DNA of 42,938 nucleotides from Magnetococcales bacterium (GCA_015232405.1 JADFZS010000038.1:1-42938); one strand, 5' to 3'. Positions 1 through 11,945 are shown, counted from the stretch's first letter. Numbers and translations: made by a program. Notes: generated by a model from the sequence alone, not told the origin.

Positions 1-1
1 T

Positions 2-55
2 TATGCCCAGGAGTTGGAAGGTCTGCATATGCAATTAAAAAATATAATTGATTAG
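2..55 (+). CDS. 3' end of an upstream gene (partial)
   Basis: The window opens inside a reading frame that gives YAQELEGLHMQLKNIID and then TAG. The heptad-like spacing of hydrophobic residues resembles the extreme C-terminus of methyl-accepting chemotaxis proteins, which often end in a similar Ala-x-x-Leu-x-x-Leu pattern. Only 17 codons are visible, so this is a guess at family level. The neighbouring frame also stays open over these bases, so even the frame is not certain. Confidence 0.3.
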   Translation, partial: YAQELEGLHMQLKNIID

Positions 56-314
56 TTAACAAAAATTGCCTGTAGATCAGCTGTTTTTATTGTTTAAAGA
101 AAAGTTTATACTATGATTCATCGTATTTTTTTGCGTTTAGGCAGGAGCAACTGTTGTTGGTTTTGTGAATAGTTATTTACCCGGTGTATCAACAGTCAAA
201 TATGTTATAGTATCGGGTGCGAAATTGTATATGTGGACAATATTTTTCTGCAACAAAAACAGTATTTCGTCTTTACTATTGATAACTTATAATAGGTAGA
301 AGCAAAAATATTAG
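56..314. other. Intergenic leader upstream of the first hybrid kinase
   Basis: About 260 AT-rich bases lie between the truncated first gene and the kinase at 315. A perfect TATAAT at 288-293 could be a -10 element placing a transcript start near 300, but the sequence 16-18 bases upstream of it is a poor -35. The ribosome-binding site is also weak (GGTAGAAG, 295-302). I see no hairpin terminator and no convincing small gene here. Confidence 0.3.
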
Positions 315-3300
315 ATGAGTATTGCCAAAAAAATTATTTTGTTATTCACCCTGTTGGTTTCAATTTTGGCAGGACTGGTGGCATACGGGGTATATCGGGA
401 GAGTTCTGACCTGTTGTTAAAACACGCCTTCCAAGAGCTTGGTGAAGAGGCTGATATTTACAATAGGGTAATGCAAGAGCAGATAAAAAGGTATCATCTA
501 GATGTCGATTTTTTATCTCATACACCTCCCATACAAGGTATTATCAGATCACAATCTGCTGGTGGAATTGACCCTTTTGATGGTAGCAGTGAAACTCAAT
601 GGAAAATCAGGTTAACATCAATTTTCAACACCTTTTTAAAGACCCATCCAGAGTATTTTCAGATTCGTTTTATCGGTAAAAAAGATGGCGGTAGAGAGAT
701 CATTCGGGTTGTAAGACAAGATAGCTCTATCAATGTTACTGCTGAGCAGTACCTGCAACAAAAAGGCAATCGCAGCTATTTTAAAGAGACAATTTCCCTT
801 AAACCACATGAGCAATATATATCTCAGATAGAACTAAACCGTGAGCATGGTGAGCTATCTATCCCCCTCAGACCAACCCTTCGAGTTGCAAAAGCTATAT
901 ACGACAGTAGCGGAAACAGTTTTGGAATAATAATCATAAACATTGATTTTTCCTCATCTCTTAATCGCATTGCAGCTAAAGATTTTCCACATACAAAGGT
1001 CTATTTGACCAACAGCAATGGTGACTTTCTGATTCATCCAGAAAAAGCAAAAGAGTTTGCCTTTGAATTTGGAACCCCAAAACGTATTCAAGACTTCAAG
1101 CCTGATTGGGCCAAGACAGTTTTCTCTCTTATTGGTACTGGCGTTTCAGGCAAAAAAACAACCCAGGATACAGATAAAAGTGTAAGGCTATTCACAAATA
1201 TCATACTAAACCCAGACCAACCTAACTCAACCCTGGGGCTGATTTTAGATGTACCCAGAAAAGAGGCATTACGTGAGATTATATCAGTACAGCAAAATAG
1301 CCTGAAATTAACCTCTATTCTGGTATTAGCTGGTTTGGTACTGGTCTATCTCTTTACCCGGCATCTAACGGACCCACTCTCCAAGATGACCCAAGCGGTG
1401 GAACGGTTAGGTATCAATGTTATTGATGATAAACTTTTACCATTGGAGCAGACCGATGAGATCGGTCTTTTAGCTAGATCATTTAAAAATGCCGATGAAC
1501 GTATTCGCCAGGGACTAAAAGAGATTGAAGAACACACCGCACGTCTTCAAGGAGTGTTCAACGCAGCTGTAGATGGCATCATAGTTATAGACACAAAAGG
1601 AGTTGTGCTACAGTTCAGCCCTGCTGCAGAAAATATATTTGGCTATCAAGCTTTAGAGGTGGTTGGTAAAAACATTAAAATGTTGATGCCGGAACCGTTT
1701 AGATCTGCCCATGATGGATATTTGCAAAACTATTTAGATACGGGTCGCAGAAAAGTTCTTGGGACCATACGTGAGGTAGTTGGTCGCCGTAAAGATGGCA
1801 GTACTTTTCCCATGGAGCTATCGGCATCTGAAGCATGGGCTGGTAGTGAACGTTTTTTTACCGGACTTATACGTGACATCACCGACAGGAAAAAAAGTGA
1901 GTCACATCTAAAAGAGAGTCAAGAGAGGTTGGCCCTGGCATTAAAGGGGGGAAATCTTGGTTTTTGGGATGTAAATTTCCAAACTGGCGAGACTATTATA
2001 AATGAACTATACAAAAATATGCTTGGCCTGTCTCCCAATGATCCAGATACAATAAGCCGGGATGATTGGCTTGAATCCATCCAAGAAGATGACCGCAGCC
2101 AAGTGGAAAAAACCGGGGAAGATTATAAAAAAGGTATAATTTCAGAATATGAAATCATCTACCGTGCGACAATTAAAAATGGTGACATTAAATGGTTTGT
2201 CTCCAATGGCATAATGGTTGAGCGTGACAATAACCATAAACCAGTCAGGATGGTCGGTACAATCAAAGATATTACCAAAGCCAAGGAGGATGAAGAGGAG
2301 CTGCGTCTTCTATCCCAGGTGGTGGAACAAAATCCGTCCGGCATTATAATTACCGATCTATCAGGTACTATTGAATATACCAATTATAAATATTGTGAAA
2401 TATCAGGTTATGACGAAAATGAGCGCATTGGCACAGTACCCAGATATCTGCAACCAGGAATTGCTCCGAGAAGTAACGGTAGAGATTTATGGAGCACCAT
2501 AAACAGTGGTGATATATGGCATGGTGAGGTAAGAAACCTGCGTAAAGATGGCTCAGATTATTGGGCGCAGACTTTCATATCCCCGATAAAATCGGTAGAT
2601 GGAAAAGCCTTTAAACTACTGTCAGTTGTGAGAGATATTACCGAAGAGCGCACCTTGGAAGAACAGGTCCATAAAGCAGAGCAGAAACGACAAGAGGCCC
2701 AAGATCATATGGAGTCCATCTTGAACAATATGAGCAATATTGTCTTTCTTAAAACTGCAAAGCAATACCTCTATATTAATGGTCCCTATGAGTCTCTATT
2801 AGGAACTACCGTTGAAAAAATACGCAAGAAAAACCACTCAGATATCTTACCACCAGCATTCTCTAAACAGTTGGATGAAATTGATAAACATGTTTTACAA
2901 AGAGGATTACCAAAAGAACAAGAGATAACTTTTCCGGGTGACGATGGCGATAGATTTTTTGAAGCCACATTTTTTCCCCTTACCCTGAAAAATTCCATCC
3001 ATCCTCTGATATGTGGAATTGGTACTGAAATTACAAAAAGTAAAAAAATGACGTTGGAACTTCATCACGCCAGAGATGAAGCAGAGGCAGCCAATCAGGC
3101 AAAAAGCGATTTTCTTGCCAATATGAGCCACGAAATCCGCACCCCAATGAATGCCATTATTGGTATGAGCCATCTGGTGTTGAATACTGACTTGAATAAT
3201 AAACAACAGGATTATGTCACCAAGATCCAAACTGCTGCCAACTCACTTTTGGGAATCATCAACGATATACTGGATTTTTCAAAAATTGAGGCAGGAAAAC

Positions 3301-5312
3301 TAGAGATAGAAGCGATTCCGTTCCGCCTTGATGAGGTGATAACAAACCTTACAAATCTGGTTACGGTTAAGGCTCGACATAAAGGGCTGGAGCTTTTGGT
3401 ATCAATAACACCAGATGTACCCAACTATTTGATAGGTGACCCTCTACGTCTGGGTCAGGTGCTGATTAATTTGGTAAACAATGCTGTTAAATTTACAGAT
3501 AAGGGTGAAATTATTATCCGAGTTGCAAGGTTGGCATCAAACGATGACAACGTAACCGTTGAGTTTTCAGTGCAAGATACAGGCATAGGATTGACCCAAG
3601 AGCAGTTGGGCCGTCTCTTTACATCTTTTAGCCAAGCCGACAGCACAACAACCAGAAAGTATGGTGGTACTGGTCTGGGTTTAAGTATAAGTAAAAAATT
3701 GACTGAGATGATGGGTGGAGATATCAGTGTTGATAGTCAATATGGTAAGGGTAGTACTTTTAAATTTACCACAATATTTGCGGTTTCCAACGAAGTGGTA
3801 TCCACTGCCAGGTTCATCAACTCCGACCTCAAAGGTAAGCGAATTTTAGTGGTTGATGACAGCATATACTCTCGCGAAATACTGCAACAGATGGCAGAAG
3901 AGTTTTTAGCTGTTGTCAATACAGTCAACAATGGAGAAAAAGCCTTGGCAATGGTCCAAGAGGCCGAGCAAAAAGGGGAGCCTTACCAGCTTATTTATAT
4001 TGACTGGAAAATGCCGGGAATTGATGGCATTGAGACAACTCGCAGGATAAAAGCAGATAGTAAACTTTCATATGTTCCCAAGATAATCATGGTTACCTCC
4101 TATGATAGGGAGGAGATGCAAAAACAGGTTGGTCCGGTTCCTGTTGATGGTTTTCTTACAAAGCCTGTTTCATCTTTTGCCCTTCTTGATACCTCACTAT
4201 TAGCCCTTGGTGTACAGGTAGAAAAACAGAATGAAATAAAAATCGGTGAACTTGGTATTGATGGGCTGGAACATATTCGCGGGGCAAAAATCCTTCTTGT
4301 TGAAGATAATGAGGTCAACCAGCAGGTGGCTACAGAGCTGTTGGAGCAGGCACAGTTTGTGGTAACAATAGCAAACAACGGTAAAGAGGCTGTTGATATT
4401 TTACTAGCTGAAAATCCAATATCTTTTGACTGTATTCTCATGGATGTACAGATGCCGGTGATGGATGGTTATATAGCTACTGGTAAAATTCGCCAGCACT
4501 GTGGAGTAAAGGAGCTACCCATACTTGCAATGACAGCAAATGCAATGAGTGGCGATAAGGAAAAATGTCTTGATGCAGGCATGAACGACCATATCGCAAA
4601 ACCCATAGATCCTGCAAACATGTATCAAACCCTGGAGAAATGGATTAAACCATCGAAGAGAAAAACAGCTGACCTGCCCCAGACACAAAAAACAACAAAG
4701 ACTTTCAATACCACCCCCACCCTACAGCTACCAGGTATTGATGTTGTTGCAGGACTTAAACGAATAAATGGCAGTGTGTCAGGATATTTTAAAATGTTGG
4801 ATAAATTCACCACCAACCAACAAAATGCCATTACCGACATAAAAGATGCACTTGTTAAAAATGAAAAAAAACATGCTGTATTGTTGGCCCACACCCTAAA
4901 AGGGACATCTGGTACTATTGGAGCAGACAGTCTGTATGAAAAAGCCAAAGAGCTGGAGTTTATGCTGAGTAAAAGTGATAAACAGCCGGATTCAGACTTT
5001 TTGGATTCCATTGAGATGGAGCTGGGGCAGATTATTTCGGCTATAAAGGATGGTATTAAAAACCATGAAGCAGACAACAAAAAAACTGCGACAATCAGTG
5101 ACGATGAGCTAAAAGATAAATTACAAATGCTAATGGAGACATTGGAAAAATATGACTCCAAAGCAGAAGATGTTCTTGATGAGATTTTAGAGGTAATGGA
5201 CAGTAATCATGCTATGACCGGCCCACTTAAAAAGGTCAAAGAACATCTCTCCGGCTATGATTTTGAAGCTGCTATCGAACTTTTAAAAACTGAGATTGAA
5301 TCCACGGCTTAA
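315..5312 (+). CDS. Cache/HAMP/PAS hybrid sensor histidine kinase with two receivers and HPt
   Basis: Membrane-bound multi-step phosphorelay kinase of 1665 aa. In order: TM helix (about 7-26); extracytoplasmic double-Cache-like sensor (about 35-325); second TM (about 330-348); HAMP (about 350-405); four PAS domains (about 412-530, 535-655, 665-780, 800-915); HisKA with phospho-accepting His939 in SHEIRTPMN; HATPase_c with N-box near 1050, DTGIGL near 1088 and GTGLGLSI near 1118; receiver 1 (Asp1230 in YIDWKMP); receiver 2 (Asp1377 in LMDVQMP); and HPt (His1526 in [10 protein letters not shown]). A helical tail of about 80 aa follows. Every phosphotransfer residue is intact, so His-Asp-His relay to an outside response regulator is expected, but no regulator gene is adjacent. 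The ligand is unknown; Cache domains usually bind small metabolites. The layout matches the kinase at 37408-42873, although that one has GAF and different membrane input. The gene ends exactly where the convergent 5-oxoprolinase ends. Confidence 0.93.
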   Translation: MSIAKKIILLFTLLVSILAGLVAYGVYRESSDLLLKHAFQELGEEADIYNRVMQEQIKRYHLDVDFLSHTPPIQGIIRSQSAGGIDPFDGSSETQWKIRLTSIFNTFLKTHPEYFQIRFIGKKDGGREIIRVVRQDSSINVTAEQYLQQKGNRSYFKETISLKPHEQYISQIELNREHGELSIPLRPTLRVAKAIYDSSGNSFGIIIINIDFSSSLNRIAAKDFPHTKVYLTNSNGDFLIHPEKAKEFAFEFGTPKRIQDFKPDWAKTVFSLIGTGVSGKKTTQDTDKSVRLFTNIILNPDQPNSTLGLILDVPRKEALREIISVQQNSLKLTSILVLAGLVLVYLFTRHLTDPLSKMTQAVERLGINVIDDKLLPLEQTDEIGLLARSFKNADERIRQGLKEIEEHTARLQGVFNAAVDGIIVIDTKGVVLQFSPAAENIFGYQALEVVGKNIKMLMPEPFRSAHDGYLQNYLDTGRRKVLGTIREVVGRRKDGSTFPMELSASEAWAGSERFFTGLIRDITDRKKSESHLKESQERLALALKGGNLGFWDVNFQTGETIINELYKNMLGLSPNDPDTISRDDWLESIQEDDRSQVEKTGEDYKKGIISEYEIIYRATIKNGDIKWFVSNGIMVERDNNHKPVRMVGTIKDITKAKEDEEELRLLSQVVEQNPSGIIITDLSGTIEYTNYKYCEISGYDENERIGTVPRYLQPGIAPRSNGRDLWSTINSGDIWHGEVRNLRKDGSDYWAQTFISPIKSVDGKAFKLLSVVRDITEERTLEEQVHKAEQKRQEAQDHMESILNNMSNIVFLKTAKQYLYINGPYESLLGTTVEKIRKKNHSDILPPAFSKQLDEIDKHVLQRGLPKEQEITFPGDDGDRFFEATFFPLTLKNSIHPLICGIGTEITKSKKMTLELHHARDEAEAANQAKSDFLANMSHEIRTPMNAIIGMSHLVLNTDLNNKQQDYVTKIQTAANSLLGIINDILDFSKIEAGKLEIEAIPFRLDEVITNLTNLVTVKARHKGLELLVSITPDVPNYLIGDPLRLGQVLINLVNNAVKFTDKGEIIIRVARLASNDDNVTVEFSVQDTGIGLTQEQLGRLFTSFSQADSTTTRKYGGTGLGLSISKKLTEMMGGDISVDSQYGKGSTFKFTTIFAVSNEVVSTARFINSDLKGKRILVVDDSIYSREILQQMAEEFLAVVNTVNNGEKALAMVQEAEQKGEPYQLIYIDWKMPGIDGIETTRRIKADSKLSYVPKIIMVTSYDREEMQKQVGPVPVDGFLTKPVSSFALLDTSLLALGVQVEKQNEIKIGELGIDGLEHIRGAKILLVEDNEVNQQVATELLEQAQFVVTIANNGKEAVDILLAENPISFDCILMDVQMPVMDGYIATGKIRQHCGVKELPILAMTANAMSGDKEKCLDAGMNDHIAKPIDPANMYQTLEKWIKPSKRKTADLPQTQKTTKTFNTTPTLQLPGIDVVAGLKRINGSVSGYFKMLDKFTTNQQNAITDIKDALVKNEKKHAVLLAHTLKGTSGTIGADSLYEKAKELEFMLSKSDKQPDSDFLDSIEMELGQIISAIKDGIKNHEADNKKTATISDDELKDKLQMLMETLEKYDSKAEDVLDEILEVMDSNHAMTGPLKKVKEHLSGYDFEAAIELLKTEIESTA

Positions 5313-8300
5313 TTACACATCTTTTTTCCCGAAACCGCCGCCTCCAGGGGTTTTTATCTCCAGACGATCTCCAGCTTTGACATTTTTTTGAAAGCTACCC
5401 TCAAGTAGTTGTGGTTTGTCTTCTCCTGCTTGCCACAGTATATTTTTACCGCATTTACCAGCCTCTCCTCCTCGGCAGCCATAGGGTGCTATTTTTCGTC
5501 TTTGTGATAACAGGGTTACAGTTAAAGGAGCGGTAAAAAAGAAGCTCCGCACAACACCATCACCACCCCGCCATCTACCTTGACCTCCTGACCCCTTACG
5601 CAAAGAAAACCTCTCAACTCTTATCTGGTTGAAACGGTGTTCCAGCACCTCGGGATCGGTCATACGGGTGTTGGTCATATGGACCTGAACTCCCGACGTA
5701 CCACAGACCCCCTCTATAGCCCCGGAACCACCAGCAATGGTTTCATAATATTGACTGCCGGAGTTATCATCGTTACCAAACAAAAAGTTGTTCATGGTTC
5801 CCTGAGAGGCTGCAACCATATCCAAAGCACCGTACAGCACATCGACTATCCTTTGGGATGTCTCAACATTGCCACCAGCTACCGCCCTGTCTGGAGGTGG
5901 ATTTAGCAACGAATTTGCTGGTATTTTAATGGTAAGGGGTTTTAAGCAGCCATCGTTAAGAGGAATATTCTGCTTTATCAATGTTCTAAAAACATAAAGT
6001 ACCGCAGCTCTGCAAACAGCTGAAGGGGCATTGAGATTGCCATCATGGGGTGGAGCAGTCCCGGTAAAATCTATATCTGCGTGGGGTGTTCCATCTTTTT
6101 TGCGATATATATCAATATTAACCGTTATTTTTTCTCCTCCATCAAGATAGTCGGTAAAACTACCATGCCATGAAGGTTTATCATCTAAAAACTGCTCTAA
6201 AACTCTCTTAATAGCGTGGCTGGCGTTTGCCCTGATATATCCCATATAGCTTATTACAACATCATCTCCATAGCTGTTGCACAGTGAAATCAACTCCTGC
6301 ACCCCTCGCTCACCAGCAGCTACCATGGAGCGGAGATCAGAGAGACGTTCTGGTATATTACGCGCTGGATATGGGGAGTTGTTCAAAGCTGCAACAATCT
6401 GCTCTTGACAAAACCTCCCCTCTCTCACCAACAGCTCATTACTAAACACTATCCCCTCTTCATGCAGTGATTTGGCAAAAGGTGGCATGGAGCCGGGAGA
6501 TATACCACCAATGTCTGCATGATGCCCACGGGAGGCGACAAAAAACCGTAGAATACCATTGCGAAAAATCGGGGTAATTACTGTTATATCTGGTAGGTGA
6601 GACCCACCTTTAGCAGGATCATTGGAGAGATAAACATCGCCGGGTTTCATGGTATTAAATCTGCTGTTTATCAGAGACTCTACCGTTGCCCCCATGGCCC
6701 CAAGGTGGACAGGAACATGGGGAGCATTGGCGACAAGCTGCCCTTTTTCATCAAATAGAGCGCAAGAAAAATCGTGGCGTTCTTTTATATTTACCGAGTG
6801 GGCAGTACGTATTAAAGTCTCACCCATACGAGCTGCAATACCGGAAAAACGGTGGTTGAACAGCTCCAGAAGGATTGGATCAAGCTCCTTGTCCACCGAC
6901 TCTTTATTGAGTCTCTTCATGGTTAGATTAAGAAGACCATCAGTTGATATTTCTGCGACAAAACCCGGCTCCACTACAGTTATTGAGTGGGCTTCGGCTA
7001 TTAGTGCTGGCCCGTTAATGGCTGTATCTGGGGGTATTTCAGAGCGTAAATATAGTGGGGTTTTTGTTGCTTCTTCCCCCCAAAACCATACATCTACCTG
7101 CTTTTGCGGTTGGGTATTATTTTTCGCACCGTTATTATTTTGCGTTTTATTTTGGCTTTCTTGTCCTGGTTTTTCCAACACCTCAATACGCAGGTTTAAA
7201 ATCTCCAATAAAGATGATGTCGGGGTAAAACCAAAATATTGTTGATGCTGTTTTAAAAAACTGCTTTTTATAATATTTAAATCAGGATCATAGGCCACAG
7301 TCAGGGGAGAGTCTGTACCTGGGAGGCGAAGATCAAGGGAAATATGACGAACAAATACCACCTCTTTATCATCACTCAACTCCTGATAAAGTTGTTCCTC
7401 CAATTTATTGGCAACCTCATCACAACGTGATTTTATACTTTGCAGTGTAGAATCATCCAACCCCAATAAAACACTCTCCACATGGGTTCTACCATGGGCT
7501 GCCATGGCAATACCATAAGCAGACAACACCCCTGCCAATGGATGTAGACGAATTTTTTTTATGTTGAGCGCGTTGGCTATACCGCAACCGTGTTGCCCCC
7601 CTGCTCCACCGAAGCAGATCAGGGTGTGATTACGAAGATCAAACCCCCTTGCTACTGATAAATTTTTGATGGGTCGTCCCATGGTTTCATTGGCAATGCG
7701 AATATAGCCCAAAGCCAAGGACTCCAATGTGTAGCTTTTGCCAGTGGTGCTGTTTACCTCTTTTAGCAAAGCTGCCATTCCATCTCTTGCAGCCTTGATA
7801 TCCAGAGGGCCATCTCTGTTGGGGCCAAACAGTTTGGGAAAATAATCCGCCACAACCCGACCAACAATAAGGTTGGCATCGGTTATGGTTACAGGGCCAC
7901 CCAAACCATAACAGGCAGGTCCGGGATTAGACCCTGCCGAATCTGGTCCTACCAGTAACTTTTGCCCATCAAAATGCAGTATCGACCCTCCGCCAGCAGC
8001 TACGGTTTCAACATTTAACATCGGGGCGTGATAGCGAATATCAGCTGTTTGGGCCTCTAAAACTTTTTCAAACTCTCCGGCATAACGGCAGACATCAGTG
8101 GAAGTACCACCCATATCAAAACCTATTACCTCTTCATCACCACACTGTCTGGCAACCGCTCCCACCCCAGTTACGCCTCCAGCAGGACCGGATAGAATGG
8201 CATCCTTTCCGGTAAACCCTTCAGGCAGCAACAGCCCACCCGCACTGCTCATAAAGTGCAGAGGAATATCTCCGGTCCAATGTTTTACCTTTTCTATGTA

Positions 8301-9014
8301 GTGACGTAAAACAGGTGTTAAATAGGCATCAATAAGTGTGGTTCTACCCCTACCGATAATTTGAATAATAGGGATGGTCTTGTGGGAGAGAGATATCTGG
8401 GCAAACCCCACCTCTTTAGCTATTTTTGCTGCCAATAGTTCATGTTGGGGATTTTTCCAGGCATGTAAAAAAAGGATAGCCAGAGAGGTAACACCACTTT
8501 TTTTTAATTTTATAAGTGCCTTTTTTGTGCTGGCAATATCAAGGGGTGTTAATGGCTCCCCGTTGGCCAACATGCGCTCGGTGGCCTCTTCAACACCTTT
8601 ATAGAGCATTTTTGGGCGTTTGATCGCCAAAGCAAAAAGATCTGCTCTACGACCAGAACCAATCTCCAAAATATCAGAAAAACCACGGGTGATAAGAAGG
8701 CCAACATCCGCCCCTTTTCTCTCTAAAAGGGCATTGGTGGCAACGGTGGTCCCCAACCTTATCCATGCCACTTCGTTTTGCGGTAGTTTTTCTTCATTTT
8801 TTGCCCCTAAAAAAGATCTTATACCCTCTATAGCGGCATCTTTGTATAGGTCACTTTTTGATAACAATTTGGCCCCATGAACTTTTCCCGCTGGGTCAAT
8901 GGCGACAATATCGGTAAAAGTCCCCCCCCGATCCACAGCAAATCGCCATCTGTTAAAAGGGTCTGGGGTTAGGTTCTGCCCACTTATTTGAGTCATATGG
9001 GTCTCTTTCTTCAT
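5313..9014 (-). CDS. 5-oxoprolinase, fused hydantoinase A/B type
   Basis: ATP-dependent opening of 5-oxo-L-proline to L-glutamate, or of a related hydantoin-like lactam. The N-terminal half is HyuA-like: RGGTFTD near residue 29 and [11 protein letters not shown] near 300, both typical of the ATP-grasping actin-fold half. The C-terminal half (from about 710) is HyuB-like, starting at [18 protein letters not shown] and ending in a Gly-rich GGGGFG tail. At 1233 aa it matches full-length single-chain 5-oxoprolinases rather than separate subunits. An Asn/Gln-rich, low-complexity stretch lies around residues 620-645 before the last HyuA segment. The first Met (9014) has no ribosome-binding site; the Met at 8996 is preceded by AAAGAGA and is probably the real start, giving about 1227 aa. 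The substrate cannot be told from sequence, because hydantoinase, acetone carboxylase and oxoprolinase families overlap; the single-chain fusion favours oxoprolinase. Confidence 0.9.
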   Translation of the reverse strand: MKKETHMTQISGQNLTPDPFNRWRFAVDRGGTFTDIVAIDPAGKVHGAKLLSKSDLYKDAAIEGIRSFLGAKNEEKLPQNEVAWIRLGTTVATNALLERKGADVGLLITRGFSDILEIGSGRRADLFALAIKRPKMLYKGVEEATERMLANGEPLTPLDIASTKKALIKLKKSGVTSLAILFLHAWKNPQHELLAAKIAKEVGFAQISLSHKTIPIIQIIGRGRTTLIDAYLTPVLRHYIEKVKHWTGDIPLHFMSSAGGLLLPEGFTGKDAILSGPAGGVTGVGAVARQCGDEEVIGFDMGGTSTDVCRYAGEFEKVLEAQTADIRYHAPMLNVETVAAGGGSILHFDGQKLLVGPDSAGSNPGPACYGLGGPVTITDANLIVGRVVADYFPKLFGPNRDGPLDIKAARDGMAALLKEVNSTTGKSYTLESLALGYIRIANETMGRPIKNLSVARGFDLRNHTLICFGGAGGQHGCGIANALNIKKIRLHPLAGVLSAYGIAMAAHGRTHVESVLLGLDDSTLQSIKSRCDEVANKLEEQLYQELSDDKEVVFVRHISLDLRLPGTDSPLTVAYDPDLNIIKSSFLKQHQQYFGFTPTSSLLEILNLRIEVLEKPGQESQNKTQNNNGAKNNTQPQKQVDVWFWGEEATKTPLYLRSEIPPDTAINGPALIAEAHSITVVEPGFVAEISTDGLLNLTMKRLNKESVDKELDPILLELFNHRFSGIAARMGETLIRTAHSVNIKERHDFSCALFDEKGQLVANAPHVPVHLGAMGATVESLINSRFNTMKPGDVYLSNDPAKGGSHLPDITVITPIFRNGILRFFVASRGHHADIGGISPGSMPPFAKSLHEEGIVFSNELLVREGRFCQEQIVAALNNSPYPARNIPERLSDLRSMVAAGERGVQELISLCNSYGDDVVISYMGYIRANASHAIKRVLEQFLDDKPSWHGSFTDYLDGGEKITVNIDIYRKKDGTPHADIDFTGTAPPHDGNLNAPSAVCRAAVLYVFRTLIKQNIPLNDGCLKPLTIKIPANSLLNPPPDRAVAGGNVETSQRIVDVLYGALDMVAASQGTMNNFLFGNDDNSGSQYYETIAGGSGAIEGVCGTSGVQVHMTNTRMTDPEVLEHRFNQIRVERFSLRKGSGGQGRWRGGDGVVRSFFFTAPLTVTLLSQRRKIAPYGCRGGEAGKCGKNILWQAGEDKPQLLEGSFQKNVKAGDRLEIKTPGGGGFGKKDV

Positions 9015-9274
9015 AAAAAACTGTTTCTACAGCAGCTACTTAGCAATTTTAATGGTAATAAGAGTAACATTTTTTAAACTTTATGGCGGCAAACATTGTC
9101 ATAAAATCGGCAATAAAAGCCCATAACCTATTGAGTAAAAAAACGTAACTTATTGATTTTGCTATATACATATTTTGGCATTTTTAATGCAACTGTTAAC
9201 GTAACCTTACCTAAATTAAGGGATCAATGCTCTTTAGGGGACAATCTTTTTTTTAAAAAGAGGTGTTTAAAGAA

Positions 9275-9526
9275 ATGAGACAACAAGAACGTATAGCTAG
9301 AACAGTAGCCAAGAGAAAAGCAAAAAAGCTTTTTAAACATTGGCGACCGGATGAGATCAACTGTTATGTGGAGTCCCACTATTGTGATTATCTCACATTG
9401 GCTTCAAACTCCATCAACCACCATCATACTAAAAGTCTCTTTGTGGTTTTAGCCACCCCTGTCTGCCTGTTCTTCACCAGTCTCTCCAAGGCTGTATCCA
9501 TCTTTTTCTGGCGTATCTTCCGCTAG
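9275..9526 (+). CDS. Small basic membrane protein, unknown
   Basis: I do not recognise this 83-aa product. The N-terminal third is very basic (RQQERIARTVAKRKAKK) and a hydrophobic segment of about 25 residues near the C-terminus (FVVLATPVCLFF onward) could be one membrane helix, with the basic end in the cytoplasm. A longer reading from GTG at 9263 is possible, but that codon overlaps the AGAGG ribosome-binding site, which sits about 11 bases before ATG 9275, so I choose the ATG. It stands alone between the 5' end of the oxoprolinase and the 3' end of the EF-G-like gene, behind a 250-base leader. It could be a real small protein or chance coding. The ribosome-binding site and the charged-then-hydrophobic layout favour a real gene. 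Confidence 0.5.
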   Translation: MRQQERIARTVAKRKAKKLFKHWRPDEINCYVESHYCDYLTLASNSINHHHTKSLFVVLATPVCLFFTSLSKAVSIFFWRIFR

Positions 9527-9580
9527 GCCAAAAAAAACCTACATATTTTGTTATCTTTGTTGGTTTTATAAAATCATCTC

Positions 9581-11659
9581 CTAGCCCTTTTTTTCCAACA
9601 GAATACGCACTATGTGTGATGGTACAATCTGATAGGTGGAAATTTGCATGGTGTAGAGTCCCCTGCCAGATGTCAGTGTGCTGATGGTGTTACCGTAGTC
9701 AAGCACCTCTGCCATGGGGACTTCTGCTTTAACTATTTGACTGCCAACCTTTGGTGTAGCCCCTGTTATATGGCCTCTTCTTGCGTTTAGATCTCCAATA
9801 ACATCGCCGACAACATCGTTTGGTACTGTGGCCTCAAGGGACATGACAGGCTCAAGAAGAACTGCTCCACCTTCATCCATGGCTTTGTTAAAGGCCAAAC
9901 TTCCGGCGGCACGAAATGCGTTGTCGGAAGAGTCAACCGAATGGAACGAGCCGTCAACAAGACAGACATTGACATCAACAACCGGATATCCACCCAGCCC
10001 ACCTTTTGCCATGGCCTCGACAACCCCTTTTTCAACTGAAGGGATAAATGCCCTCGGTATCGCTCCACCGACAATTTTATTTTCAAACCTAAACCCGGCC
10101 CCTCGGGGTGCAGGAGTAACCACCAACCAGCAGTTGCCAAACTGCCCACGGCCTCCAGTCTGTTTTTTCACCCGACCCTGTACACGCACCTCACGAACCA
10201 AGGTCTCTTTATAGGGAACTTTGGGGGCTTTGAGGGTGACTTCGGTATTAAACTTACGTTTAAGACGTTCCAAAGTGACCTGCAGGTGGGTCTGCCCCAT
10301 TCCGGCTAAAATCATCTCGTTTGTCTGACCATCTCGAAAAAATCGTAAAGTTGGGTCCTCTTCCACCAACCGCTCCAAACCGCTACTAGCCTTTTCATCG
10401 CTATTTTTATCCACCTCGATAGCAAAAGCCAGGGTGGGATCATGAAACTGCACCATGGCAAATTTCAGGGGATATTTCTCAGTAGAGATGGTATCCCCGG
10501 TATGGGTATGGGACAGCTTGGCTATGGCTCCCATATCACCAGCATTCAGACGATCAACAGGAATTTTATCTTTACCTTGGATTTTAAACAGTCGCCCACC
10601 TTTCTCTTTACTCTGTTGGGTTCCGTTGTAGATAACCTGATCTGACTCGATATAACCGGAAAACACCCTTATGATTGATAGCCTGCCGGCAAAAGGGTCT
10701 ATTGTGGTTTTAAAAACAACTGCTGACAGAGGGTCTGACACATCAGGCTTTGGCGATATATCCACCTGATCATTGTTTGGATGGTGACCTATCAACGGTT
10801 TTATTGTTGCTTTATCCAAGGGGCTTGCCATATAGGCAGATATACCGTTTAAAAGTGCACGAACCCCGATATTGGCCTGGGCAGAACCACAAAATACCAC
10901 CAGCAACTTACGGGTTATTACCGCCTCTTTCAGCCCTTTTTGCAGTGTCTCTTCGTCCGGCTCTTCACCATCTTCCAGATATTTCTCCAACAGGTCATCA
11001 TCGTACTCGACAATTTTTTCTACCAGCTGGGTTCTGTAATATTCAACATCATCCTTAACCTCATCGGGTAGCTCAATCTGTTCAAAAACCCCATTTTTTG
11101 CCGACCATGCTGTCTTGGGTAGAAGATCAACAATGCCCCGAAAGTCATCCCCAGCACCAATGGGAATTGTGACCGGAAGAACGGTTTTTTCCAAGGATGA
11201 CTCCATCTCTCCCAGCACACGTATGAAATCAGCCCTGGGTTTATCCATTTTGTTGATAAAGCCGATAACCGGAACCATGGCCTCTACAGCAAACTGCCAA
11301 AGACGGATGTTTTCCGGTTTAACCCCCATCTCCCCAGAAAACATCATAACTGCACCACCCACCACATTTAATACGCTACGTGTGCTCTCCAAAAAATCGA
11401 TATAGCCAGGTGTATCAACTATATTTAGATCTGTACCTCGCCAGTTGCAAAATGAGAGGTGGGTAGAAAGGGTCATGCCTCGCTGAACCTCCTCTGGTTC
11501 GGAAGAGGTATGGGTTGTACCTTTTTCTACCGTGCCCCGTTTATCTATGGTTTTACTGTTAAAAAGAAGTGACTCAACCAGGGTAGTTTTGCCGCCACCA
11601 TGGTGAGAAATAAGGGCCACATTGCGGATTTTTTTAATATCATGGGGTGAAGTTGTCAT
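9581..11659 (-). CDS. Elongation factor G-like translational GTPase (FusA2 type)
   Basis: 692-aa paralogue of elongation factor G with the full five-domain layout: GTPase domain (about 10-285), beta-barrel domain II (about 310-395), and domains III-V to the end. G1 reads SHHGGGKTT (18-26) rather than the AHxDAGKTT of housekeeping EF-G. G3 reads DTPGYIDF with Tyr86 where classical EF-G has the catalytic His. G4 is NKMD (136-139). The Gly-Tyr form of G3 is known from the FusA2/EF-G2 group, whose translocation activity is weak or unproven, so I do not call this the main EF-G; no ribosomal-protein or EF-Tu gene is adjacent. A strong AAGGAG precedes ATG 11659. The gene ends in KKG and a TAG stop. 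It is divergent from the GGDEF-EAL gene. Confidence 0.9.
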   Translation of the reverse strand: MTTSPHDIKKIRNVALISHHGGGKTTLVESLLFNSKTIDKRGTVEKGTTHTSSEPEEVQRGMTLSTHLSFCNWRGTDLNIVDTPGYIDFLESTRSVLNVVGGAVMMFSGEMGVKPENIRLWQFAVEAMVPVIGFINKMDKPRADFIRVLGEMESSLEKTVLPVTIPIGAGDDFRGIVDLLPKTAWSAKNGVFEQIELPDEVKDDVEYYRTQLVEKIVEYDDDLLEKYLEDGEEPDEETLQKGLKEAVITRKLLVVFCGSAQANIGVRALLNGISAYMASPLDKATIKPLIGHHPNNDQVDISPKPDVSDPLSAVVFKTTIDPFAGRLSIIRVFSGYIESDQVIYNGTQQSKEKGGRLFKIQGKDKIPVDRLNAGDMGAIAKLSHTHTGDTISTEKYPLKFAMVQFHDPTLAFAIEVDKNSDEKASSGLERLVEEDPTLRFFRDGQTNEMILAGMGQTHLQVTLERLKRKFNTEVTLKAPKVPYKETLVREVRVQGRVKKQTGGRGQFGNCWLVVTPAPRGAGFRFENKIVGGAIPRAFIPSVEKGVVEAMAKGGLGGYPVVDVNVCLVDGSFHSVDSSDNAFRAAGSLAFNKAMDEGGAVLLEPVMSLEATVPNDVVGDVIGDLNARRGHITGATPKVGSQIVKAEVPMAEVLDYGNTISTLTSGRGLYTMQISTYQIVPSHIVRILLEKKG

Positions 11660-11813
11660 CGGTTCTCCTTATTTTTTAATTTTTAAAGAGCCATGAAACA
11701 GTGCTTACAAAAATATATCAAAAACAAACATTTTTGTCTCTTAAAACAATATAGTCACACATAAATATTTATCTTGAATATCTACCCACGGGCAAATAAC
11801 TGCTGCTGAACAA

Positions 11814-11831
11814 TATTAACAATTGTTAATA
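11814..11831. promoter_or_regulatory. 18-bp perfect palindrome between divergent genes
   Basis: TATTAACAATTGTTAATA is its own reverse complement with nine bases per arm. It lies in the 286-base region between the EF-G-like gene (leftward) and the GGDEF-EAL gene (rightward), about 115 bases before the latter. That position suits an operator for a dimeric regulator. The AT-rich content means chance is a real alternative. Confidence 0.35.
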
Positions 11832-11945
11832 ATACTTGCAATACAGCTCCACAACAGAGATAAATAGCAGGTTATCGGATTAATGGGTGGAACAAACGTG
11901 TATTACAGTCGTTCATAAAAATTGAACGGACTACCAAGGCGTATC

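Noticed and set aside
113..172. 19-codon ORF upstream of the first kinase
   Set aside because: It is too short, lacks a ribosome-binding site, and nothing supports it beyond an ATG and a stop.
4625..5161. 178-codon open frame on the minus strand inside the first hybrid kinase
   Set aside because: It lies antisense to the HPt end of an intact kinase, is Ser-rich and matches no family; it is a shadow of the coding frame.
6649..7245. 198-codon open frame on the plus strand inside the 5-oxoprolinase
   Set aside because: It is fully antisense to conserved HyuA-HyuB sequence, has no ribosome-binding site and no recognisable domain.
9527..9580. Possible bidirectional terminator between the small membrane protein and the EF-G-like gene
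   Set aside because: The only complementary arms are short A/T runs (AAAACC and GGTTTT) with a long loop; the stem is too weak to call.
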